A stretch of DNA of 12,040 nt from Treponema sp. (GTDB lineage: Bacteria > Spirochaetota > Spirochaetia > Treponematales > Treponemataceae): contig JAEDGQ010000058.1 of NCBI GenBank assembly GCA_016297415.1, positions 1-12,040 of the forward strand, read 5' to 3'. A program made the translations under genes and the position numbers. The notes beneath the pieces were generated by a model. That model did not search any database. It was not told the DNA's origin and saw nothing but the letters and a program-made list of their open reading frames with translations. How positions within the stretch are numbered: position 1 is the first letter of the stretch; each line of letters starts with the position of its first letter. Below, piece by piece: positions 1 through 5,854 of the stretch.

Positions 1-81
1 TCACGACTGGAAGCCATTTTTAGCAGGGAATATATTATAATGCGTTTGCCCTAGTTTACCTGGTTTACTTCTTGAATTGAT
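1..81. other. Window edge, possible tail of an upstream gene
   Basis: The first 81 bases hold no complete gene. On the plus strand two frames are open from the edge. One runs to a TAA at 38-40 and would end a protein in HDWKPFLAGNIL. The other runs to a TAG at 52-54. Either could be the last residues of an upstream gene, but too little is present to choose. No convincing terminator is visible before the ispE promoter. Confidence 0.2.
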
Positions 82-109
82 TTGACTTTACGCATGAAAT
101 TTGTATAAT
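82..109 (+). promoter_or_regulatory. Sigma-70 promoter of ispE
   Basis: TTGACT at 82-87 and a perfect TATAAT at 104-109 are separated by 16 bp. Transcription should begin about 6-8 bases after the -10 box, near 115-117. That is only two to four bases before the ATG at 119, so the mRNA would be leaderless or nearly so. The promoter probably serves ispE, spoVG, tRNA-Gln and rplY, because no other clear promoter is seen before the terminator at 2065-2107. Confidence 0.75.
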
Positions 110-118
110 TAAGTGGTT

Positions 119-991
119 ATGTTTTCCGAGATAAAAATCGCTGCACCAGCAAAAGTAAACATTGGTCTCAATGTTTTACCTCGACGGGAAGATGGTTTTC
201 ATAATCTTGAAAGCATTTTTCAAACAGTAGGGTTATGTGATTATATTACAGTAACTCTTCTGGATGAAGAAAATGTTTGCGAAGTTTCCTGTGATACTAT
301 GGAACTTCCTGCAGACAATACTATAACTTCAACATACAGGGCTTTTTGCAGTCTTACAGGAAAAAAATCCGGTGTAAAAGTTGCACTGGAAAAACATATT
401 CCTTCTGGCGGCGGGCTTGGAGGCGGTTCTTCTGATGGAGCTTTTTTCCTTTATGCTCTCGCTCAGTTAACAGGAGTTGATTTGACTGATTCCCTTAAGG
501 ATAAAGTCGCATCTCTTGTAGGAAGTGATGTGTTTTTTTTCCTTCATGGCAAAAAGAACGGATATAAAAACAGTTGCGCAGTTGTCACTGGTCGTGGAGA
601 TGTAGTAAAAGCTATTGAACCACGCAAAGATCTGTACTTTTTACTTATTTTTCCAGAAGTTCACAGCTCTACAAAAGAAGCTTATGAACTTGTGGATAAT
701 GCATATGAAACAGGAAATACAACTTCCTGTCCCAAACTGACAGAGTATGAACTGATTTACAATAAGCCTGTTAAAGAATGGACTTTTGCAAATAGTTTTA
801 CTTCTGTACTTGTGAAAAAGTATCCTGTAATAGGCAAAGCTTTGCAGGATCTGAAAGAAAGTGGTGCTGTCTGGTCTGACATGTCAGGTTCAGGAGCCAC
901 CGTATTCGGTGTTTTTGATACAAAAGAGGCCGCAGAAAAAGCTTTTTCACAGCTAAAAATAAATTGGAATCAATGTGTTTTAACACAGTGA
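119..991 (+). CDS. ispE: 4-diphosphocytidyl-2-C-methyl-D-erythritol kinase (IspE)
   Basis: Cytoplasmic GHMP-family kinase of the MEP pathway for isoprenoid precursors. It phosphorylates the 2-hydroxyl of CDP-methylerythritol using ATP. From the ATG at 119 it is 290 residues, normal for the family. Visible motifs are PAKVNIGLNV near residues 10-19 with the expected catalytic lysine at K12, the glycine-rich phosphate loop PSGGGLGGGSSD at 95-106, the segment GSDVFFF with the probable catalytic aspartate at D137, and the C-terminal GHMP motif SGSGATVF at 256-263. A GTG at 113 is in frame, but it lies upstream of the predicted transcription start. I prefer ATG 119, which also fits the usual short N-terminus. 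No Shine-Dalgarno sequence precedes either start. spoVG follows after 37 bases in the same direction, a common bacterial order. Confidence 0.95.
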   Translation: MFSEIKIAAPAKVNIGLNVLPRREDGFHNLESIFQTVGLCDYITVTLLDEENVCEVSCDTMELPADNTITSTYRAFCSLTGKKSGVKVALEKHIPSGGGLGGGSSDGAFFLYALAQLTGVDLTDSLKDKVASLVGSDVFFFLHGKKNGYKNSCAVVTGRGDVVKAIEPRKDLYFLLIFPEVHSSTKEAYELVDNAYETGNTTSCPKLTEYELIYNKPVKEWTFANSFTSVLVKKYPVIGKALQDLKESGAVWSDMSGSGATVFGVFDTKEAAEKAFSQLKINWNQCVLTQ

Positions 992-1013
992 TCTGATTAT
1001 ATTTCTTGCAGCA

Positions 1014-1020
1014 AAAGGAG
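1014..1020 (+). promoter_or_regulatory. Ribosome binding site of spoVG
   Basis: AAAGGAG ends 8 bases before the ATG at 1029. It is a strong Shine-Dalgarno match and fixes the spoVG start. It contrasts with ispE just upstream, which has none. Confidence 0.8.
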
Positions 1021-1028
1021 AGACTCAT

Positions 1029-1310
1029 ATGGAAGTATCAGAACTGCGCATTAGAAAAGTCACAGCTGAAGGTAAGTTAAAGGCTTACGTTACAGTAACA
1101 TTTGACGGTTGTTTTGTTGTGCACAATGTAAAAATCATTGAAGGCAAAACTGGATTGTTTATTGCAATGCCAAGCAGAAAAACTGCAAATGGTGAATACA
1201 AGGATGTAGCACATCCTATTAGTCCTGAATTCAGAACAGCTTTACAGGATAAAATCCTTTCTGAATATAACGCCGGTCATGTTGTAGAAGGTGAAGACGG
1301 CGAGGACTAG
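1029..1310 (+). CDS. spoVG: SpoVG family nucleic-acid-binding regulator
   Basis: Small SpoVG-family protein of 93 residues, the usual length. The N-terminus MEVSELRIRKV, the central strand around FDGCFVVHNVKIIEG, the hallmark GLFIAMPSRK near residues 43-52, and the PISPEFR segment near 63-69 all match the family. The acidic C-terminus (EGEDGED) is typical. SpoVG is known in Bacillus for effects on septation in sporulation. In Borrelia, a non-spore-forming spirochaete, the homologue binds DNA and RNA and acts as a regulator; a similar role is inferred here. Its position after ispE and near rplY matches gene orders seen elsewhere in bacteria. It lacks its own obvious promoter and is probably cotranscribed from the ispE promoter. 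The 12-bp palindrome AGTTTATAAACT at 1309-1320 overlaps the stop, but it is AT-only and lacks an immediate T-run, so it is a poor terminator. Confidence 0.95.
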   Translation: MEVSELRIRKVTAEGKLKAYVTVTFDGCFVVHNVKIIEGKTGLFIAMPSRKTANGEYKDVAHPISPEFRTALQDKILSEYNAGHVVEGEDGED

Positions 1311-1328
1311 TTTATAAACTGAAATTTT

Positions 1329-1401
1329 TGGGACGTCGTCAAGCGGTAAGACAACGGCTTTTGGTGCCGTCATTCCACAGGTTCGAATCCTGTCGTCCCA
1401 G
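1329..1401 (+). tRNA. tRNA-Gln (anticodon UUG)
   Basis: A full cloverleaf can be drawn. The 7-bp acceptor TGGGACG (1329-1335) pairs with CGTCCCA (1394-1400), with discriminator G at 1401. The anticodon stem is ACGGC/GCCGT (1354-1358 and 1366-1370) around loop TTTTGGT, giving TTG at 1361-1363. The T arm contains GTTCGAATC. The weak first pair (U1-A72) and G73 are known identity features of bacterial tRNA-Gln. The 3' CCA is not encoded. The gene sits 18 bases after spoVG and 86 bases before rplY, with no convincing promoter or terminator of its own. It is therefore probably processed out of the spoVG-rplY transcript. Confidence 0.95.
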
Positions 1402-1487
1402 CATAACCGCTTAGCGGTGAATATAAATTAAGAGGGGCTGGCAAAACTAGTTTTTGAAGACCGCTCAAAATTAAGGAGTTCTATAAA
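1402..1487 (+). promoter_or_regulatory. rplY leader with alternative hairpins and RBS
   Basis: The 86-base gap contains ACCGC-TTA-GCGGT (1406-1418), which forms a short hairpin. AGCGGT at 1413-1418 can instead pair with ACCGCT at 1460-1465, so two structures are mutually exclusive. A 12-bp palindrome, AAAACTAGTTTT, lies at 1443-1454. The RBS AAGGAG at 1473-1478 stands 9 bases before the ATG. No -35/-10 pair is convincing. A regulatory role in rplY expression is inference only; some ribosomal proteins regulate their own mRNA. Confidence 0.4.
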
Positions 1488-2039
1488 ATGGAACAGTTAG
1501 TAGTTAATGCAAAAACACGTCAGGAAACAGGTAAAAAAGCAGCTAAAGCTATTCGTGCTGCCGGAAACATTCCTGCTGTTATGTATGACGAAGAAGGAAA
1601 GGCTACATCAATCGTTGTAGAATCAGCACAGTTTAACAAAGTATGGCGCAACGTTACTGCAACAACTCTTGTTACTCTCAATGTTGATGGAACATCTTAT
1701 GATGCTTTCATCCGTGACACAGAATACAATATCATGACAGATTCTGTTCTTCACGCTGATTTCTTTGTAGTAAGCAACAAAAAGCCTGTTACACGCAATT
1801 ACAAACTTCAGTACTCTGGTACAGCTGCTGGTGTTCTTAAAGGTGGTTTCATGGTAAAACACATTCCAGAAATCAAAGTTAAGGCACTTCCAAAAGACCT
1901 TCCAGTACGCGTTGTAATCGATGTTTCAAAAATCAACATCGGTGATGTATTTACAGTAAAAGACATAAACCTTGGTGAAAATGTAACAATCCTTACACCT
2001 GCTGATGCTGAAGTTATTACAGTTGCTCCAGCTCGCTAG
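1488..2039 (+). CDS. rplY: 50S ribosomal protein L25 (CTC/TL5-type general stress protein)
   Basis: Ribosomal protein L25, which binds 5S rRNA in the large subunit. The protein is 183 residues, so it is the long two-domain CTC/TL5 form and not the short E. coli form of about 94 residues. The N-terminal 5S-binding domain (about 1-90) shows the typical opening VNAKTRQETGKKAAKAIRAA followed by GNIPAVMY and a DSVLHADFF segment. The C-terminal beta domain (about 95-183) includes GVLKGGFMV, a LPKDLPVRVVIDVS segment and INIGDVFTVKDI. It starts at an ATG with a good RBS and ends 30 bases before a strong terminator. It is the last gene of the ispE-spoVG-tRNA unit. Nothing is unusual in the protein itself. 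Confidence 0.95.
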   Translation: MEQLVVNAKTRQETGKKAAKAIRAAGNIPAVMYDEEGKATSIVVESAQFNKVWRNVTATTLVTLNVDGTSYDAFIRDTEYNIMTDSVLHADFFVVSNKKPVTRNYKLQYSGTAAGVLKGGFMVKHIPEIKVKALPKDLPVRVVIDVSKINIGDVFTVKDINLGENVTILTPADAEVITVAPAR

Positions 2040-2064
2040 GTTTTAGCTAATTCTTTATAGAATA

Positions 2065-2107
2065 AGAAAAAAGACCTTTCAATATTTGTTGAAAGGTCTT
2101 TTTTTTT
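2065..2107 (+). terminator. Intrinsic terminator after rplY
   Basis: AAAAAAGACCTTTCAA (about 2067-2082) pairs with TTGAAAGGTCTTTTTT (2089 onward) around the 6-base loop TATTTG. The T-run continues to 2107. The stem is long and A/T-flanked, so it could also terminate transcription from the opposite strand. The last T residues run into the TTGACA hexamer of the next candidate promoter. Confidence 0.92.
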
Positions 2108-2132
2108 GACAAAAAAAACAGTAAAATAATAT
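2106..2132 (+). promoter_or_regulatory. Candidate promoter of the exported TPR protein gene
   Basis: A perfect -35 hexamer TTGACA at 2106-2111 begins inside the rplY terminator T-run. The best -10 candidates are TAATAT at 2127-2132 (15-bp spacer) and TAAAAT at 2122-2127, which is too close to that -35. The first would start transcription at about 2139, inside the reading frame. The second would start at about 2134-2135, giving a leaderless mRNA. The placement is therefore unresolved. Confidence 0.4.
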
Positions 2133-2134
2133 TC

Positions 2135-4225
2135 ATGGGTGCTTTTACAAAAAAAAGTCTTAAATGGCTTTCCGCAATATTTTTTATTTGCTTTGTAACT
2201 TCTCTTTATGCTCAGTCTTCAAATATTCAGGCCGCCAGCAGAAAAACTGCAGTAAGATATTTAAAGCTTGCTGAGCAGTATGCCTCTTCAAAAAACTGGC
2301 AGGCTGCAGATTCCAATGCAGAACTGGGACTTGCGTATGATGCAGATATTTCTGATTTATGGTACATCAGAGCTGTTTCAAAAATGAATACAGGAACAAA
2401 AAAATGTCTGGTGATTCCTTTTGTAGTAGAAGCCTTAACAAAAGAGCAGTGGGTAGACTACAACAGAGAAAGTGCCCGGGTTCTCTATGCAGATCTTTTA
2501 TGTTCAATAAGAGAGTTTTCAAAGGCAATAGAAATTCTTGATTCAACACCTTTTATTTATTCGGCCGATGCAGAATATATCAGAGCAAAATCTTATTACA
2601 GCTTAAAAGATACAGAAAGTGTTGAAAAAGCCAGAAACCGTCTTGATGCAGCCAGAAGAATATATCCGGATGATCCTCGGTTTGCAGATTTATTTTTCCG
2701 TTATGAATACAGCTTTGGTGGAAGAACAGAAGAAAATTCAAAAATGGCAGATGCTTTTATTAATCTCATTTCTTCATATAAAAAGCCTTCTGTAGAGCTG
2801 GAAATCTACGCTTCTCTTTTTGCACAGGGAGAACGCAGATCCCGCATGTTAAAATCCTTCAATGCCCGTTCATTAAAATCACCTCTTTATGCAGCAGCAG
2901 CTGTGTCAGAGGGACTTATGAAAGAAGACAAAGCACTTGATTATTTTTACAGTTTTGCGGACAAATCAATTGACTGGAATATTGTAAAGGACTTTGCTGC
3001 TTCTCTTAAAGATGAAGATTGTATTCGTGAATTTGGTGAGTATTTAAATCAGTACAACGGCACAATTTTTATGGATACCGACGGTGACTTAACTTACAAT
3101 CTTAAGATTGATTATAATCGTGGCCGTCCACAGAAGATTACTTATGACGTAAACCAGGATGACCTTGAAGAATGGGTTTGTGACTGTGATTTTGGTGTTC
3201 CATATTATCTTCACTTAACAAATAATGACATTTCTGTTGAATATGGTTCATGGCCCGCAATTTCAAAAGTTTCTTATGGCAATAAGCTTACTGAAAATCT
3301 TGTAGCAGAAATGCTTTTATGGACTCCTTTTATCATAACTTCATCAGATTTTATTAAAGATAAGCTTTCAATTCTTTTTTATATACCTCAGATAGAAAAT
3401 GAAACTGCTGAAATTACTGTAGAACAGCTTATGATGGCAGCATCAAATTACATTGTACCTTCACAGGAAAGAGCTGGTGGTTATATTCAGGTAAGTATGC
3501 TTGATGGAGAACCTCAAATGGCCCGTTATTATTCCGGTGAAAAAATGTATGCTCAGACACAGTTTAAAAAAGGTCTTCCAGATTTCAGAACTGTAGATAT
3601 GGATGGAGACGGCCTGTTTGAAACAACTGAAACTTATGGTTTTAAAAAAGACGGGGGGAAGGTTCATTCAGAGGCTGATGAATATCAGATAATTACTAAT
3701 CTTTTTGGTGAAGGCAGTAATGACCTTGGAATCTATATAAAAATGATTCAGGTTGATCAGAACGGAGATACAATTCCGGATTTTACTGAAGAATATACAG
3801 AAGGTGAAGGAAAAATCACCAGCTGGGATTCAGATAATGATGGTCAGTGGGAAATCCGTTATATAAAATATCCTCTTGAAAGTGATGGGGCGTTAATTGA
3901 AGAAGCTTTGTTCCATCAGCCTTTATCTAACGAAATTATTACAGTAAGAACTAAAAATGGAATGCCGGTTCGTGTTACGGAAGGAACTCAGGTTACTACA
4001 GTTACAAAAGACTTGAATTACCACATCTGGTGGATTGGACAAATTCCTGAAAAAAATGAAGCAGAAAAACTTATAAAAAAAGTTAACCTTAACACAGTTC
4101 AAGGTGTTTCTACTTTAGTGGAAGGAGAAAAATGCAGAATGACCGGGGTGAGAATCGGTCAGTATATATTTGGAAAAGTTCTTCCTCCCGAAGAAATTGT
4201 TCTGGAAAAGGTTGAAAATGAATAA
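2135..4225 (+). CDS. Exported TPR-like protein with Asp-rich (EF-hand-like) loops, function unknown
   Basis: I do not recognise a named family for this 696-residue protein. It has a signal peptide at about 1-26: Lys-rich start, a hydrophobic stretch around SAIFFICFVTSLYA, and a likely signal peptidase I site after LYA. It should therefore act in the periplasm or at the cell surface. Residues about 35-200 are helical and TPR-like, for example YLKLAEQYASSKNWQAADS followed by a second helix, and RLDAARRIYPDDPRFADLF. The second half carries several Asp-rich loops of the DxDxDG type: DTDGD at 314-318, DMDGDGLFE at 488-496, DQNGDTIPDF at 541-550 and DSDNDGQWE at 565-573. Similar loops bind calcium in dockerin, thrombospondin type 3 and EF-hand proteins. 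The start lacks an RBS, but no alternative start codon lies before the end of the signal peptide. The 3' end overlaps the protease gene by 8 bases, implying translational coupling and possibly a shared role. Confidence 0.85.
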   Translation: MGAFTKKSLKWLSAIFFICFVTSLYAQSSNIQAASRKTAVRYLKLAEQYASSKNWQAADSNAELGLAYDADISDLWYIRAVSKMNTGTKKCLVIPFVVEALTKEQWVDYNRESARVLYADLLCSIREFSKAIEILDSTPFIYSADAEYIRAKSYYSLKDTESVEKARNRLDAARRIYPDDPRFADLFFRYEYSFGGRTEENSKMADAFINLISSYKKPSVELEIYASLFAQGERRSRMLKSFNARSLKSPLYAAAAVSEGLMKEDKALDYFYSFADKSIDWNIVKDFAASLKDEDCIREFGEYLNQYNGTIFMDTDGDLTYNLKIDYNRGRPQKITYDVNQDDLEEWVCDCDFGVPYYLHLTNNDISVEYGSWPAISKVSYGNKLTENLVAEMLLWTPFIITSSDFIKDKLSILFYIPQIENETAEITVEQLMMAASNYIVPSQERAGGYIQVSMLDGEPQMARYYSGEKMYAQTQFKKGLPDFRTVDMDGDGLFETTETYGFKKDGGKVHSEADEYQIITNLFGEGSNDLGIYIKMIQVDQNGDTIPDFTEEYTEGEGKITSWDSDNDGQWEIRYIKYPLESDGALIEEALFHQPLSNEIITVRTKNGMPVRVTEGTQVTTVTKDLNYHIWWIGQIPEKNEAEKLIKKVNLNTVQGVSTLVEGEKCRMTGVRIGQYIFGKVLPPEEIVLEKVENE

Positions 4226-5840
4226 GATTTATAATAAAAAAGTATTCCCGGTTTTTGCGGCTCTTCTTGTTTTTATCTCATGTTCTTCAACAGACGAAGT
4301 AAAAAAAGTTTTTGTTGAACCTGATTACACTATTGAAGATGTAAAAAAAGAAGAAATTAAGCGTATTGAAGAACTTGCAGAATCAGATCTGGTACAGGCT
4401 TACTGGCGTTCTTATCTTCTGAAAGATCAGAAAACAATTAATTCCCTGGCTGACAGGGTTGCTCAAGAATTTGATAAAGCTGTAAGTGAAGCTGATTATT
4501 TTAAGGCTAAAAAGCTTTTTGATTCACTTACATACCTTGGATATGAAAAGAAACTTTCATTAACTGATGAAGAATTGACTAAACTGTGTCTGGAAAAAAC
4601 TTCTCAATTTTCCGGTACTGTAACTGAAAAACTTCACCGTTCTCAGCAGATTTCCGGAACTGTTACAATCTGGGTTGATAAAGGTATACGCGTTGAAAAT
4701 GGAGTTGGTTTTGCTGACAGAGTAATTGGTTCAGGATTCTTTATTTCTAAAGACGGATATATTGTTACAAATCATCATGTAATTGCTGATCTTGTAAATC
4801 CAAAATATGAAGGATATGCACGTCTTTATGTGAAACTTGCTGAAGACAACGAAACAAGAATTCCTGCTAAAGTGATTGGCTGGGACTCTGGTGTGGATCT
4901 GGCAGTATTAAAGGCAGAAGTTGAAGCTCCATACGTATTTACACTGGGTTCAAGTAAAAATCTGGAAGTAGGCGATAAGATTTACTGTATTGGTTCTCCT
5001 ATTGGTCTTGAACGTACCTTAACAAGCGGAATTGTCAGTGCCAGGGACAGAGCTTTGTTCAGTGCCGGTCCTGTTATGCAGATTGATGCGGCTGTTAACT
5101 CCGGAAACTCTGGTGGTCCTTGTGTTGATGAAGATGGAAATGTTCAGGCCATTGTTTTTGCCGGTATGCTTCAGTATTCCGGATTGAATTTTGCAATTCC
5201 TGTTGAATATTTAAAATCTGAATTACCTCTTCTCGTAAACGGAGGAAAGTTTGATCACAGCTGGATTCAGGCTCACGGACGTACACAACGTATTGGTGGA
5301 AAGGATCTTGGTGTTGAATTAAATTATGTAATGCCTGGCGGAACAGGATACAGAGCTGGTCTTAGAGCCGGGGATTTGATTGTTGAAATTGAAGGTACAA
5401 CAATAAAGACTCTGGAAGATCTTCAGAAAAAGATGATGGGTATTTCTGCCGGTTCAATCATAAATATTAAATATTCAAGAGAAACAGAAAGTGAACCTGT
5501 TAAAGGTTCTGTTCTTGTGTATGTAGGTTCCCGGCCATTGAATCCAGGTTTCGTGTTCTACAGAAATGATATAATTGCTAATTGTCTTACTGCAGTATTT
5601 GGAATGAAACTTATTCCGCTGGAAGGACATAGAAAATATCAGATTGCAAATGTAATAAAAGGCTCAATTGCAGATGAAACAGGATTTTCTGAAAATGATC
5701 CTGTTGATATACGCAGTATTACATTTAATTCGGATAATACTGCAATTTATGCAGAAATTTATGCAAAAAATAGAAAGAAGGGATATCTTGATATAAGTAT
5801 GGGGCTTTCAGCTCCTCTTGATGGACCAAATTATTTTTAA
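4218..5840 (+). CDS. HtrA/DegP-like trypsin-family serine protease, predicted lipoprotein
   Basis: Predicted envelope serine protease of 540 residues (family S1C, Do/HtrA-like). The start at 4218 is preferred over an in-frame upstream ATG at 4170. It gives a clean signal sequence (KK, then VFPVFAALLVFIS), a lipobox-like VFIS with Cys22, and a GGAAAAGG ribosome site at 4204-4211. The F at -3 is unusual for Enterobacteria but tolerated in spirochaete lipoboxes. Residues about 25-140 are a charged helical region. The protease domain spans about 145-340, with the triad His187 (in TNHHV), Asp227 (in GVDLAVLKAE) and Ser298 (in SGNSGGPC). A PDZ domain follows at about 360-435 (PGGTGYRAGLRAGDLIVEI), and a diverged second PDZ-like segment may fill 455-535. 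The ATGAATAA overlap couples it to the upstream exported protein; lepA follows after 14 bases. Degradation of misfolded envelope proteins is inferred from family and location. Confidence 0.9.
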   Translation: MNKIYNKKVFPVFAALLVFISCSSTDEVKKVFVEPDYTIEDVKKEEIKRIEELAESDLVQAYWRSYLLKDQKTINSLADRVAQEFDKAVSEADYFKAKKLFDSLTYLGYEKKLSLTDEELTKLCLEKTSQFSGTVTEKLHRSQQISGTVTIWVDKGIRVENGVGFADRVIGSGFFISKDGYIVTNHHVIADLVNPKYEGYARLYVKLAEDNETRIPAKVIGWDSGVDLAVLKAEVEAPYVFTLGSSKNLEVGDKIYCIGSPIGLERTLTSGIVSARDRALFSAGPVMQIDAAVNSGNSGGPCVDEDGNVQAIVFAGMLQYSGLNFAIPVEYLKSELPLLVNGGKFDHSWIQAHGRTQRIGGKDLGVELNYVMPGGTGYRAGLRAGDLIVEIEGTTIKTLEDLQKKMMGISAGSIINIKYSRETESEPVKGSVLVYVGSRPLNPGFVFYRNDIIANCLTAVFGMKLIPLEGHRKYQIANVIKGSIADETGFSENDPVDIRSITFNSDNTAIYAEIYAKNRKKGYLDISMGLSAPLDGPNYF

Positions 5841-5854
5841 TTACGGATAAATAT

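Noticed and set aside
113..118. GTG at 113 as the ispE start
   Set aside because: It lies before the predicted transcription start and adds residues (MV) not needed by the family; ATG 119 is better placed.
798..1028. Minus-strand open frame of 76 codons over the ispE end
   Set aside because: It overlaps ispE almost entirely and its translation resembles no protein family; a shadow of the real gene.
1309..1320. AGTTTATAAACT palindrome as a spoVG terminator
   Set aside because: The stem has only weak pairs and no immediate T-run, so termination is unlikely; it also lies 8 bases before the tRNA.
4170..4217. Upstream ATG at 4170 for the protease
   Set aside because: It would place 16 charged residues before an otherwise ideal lipoprotein signal sequence and lie well inside the upstream gene; ATG 4218 has a ribosome site.
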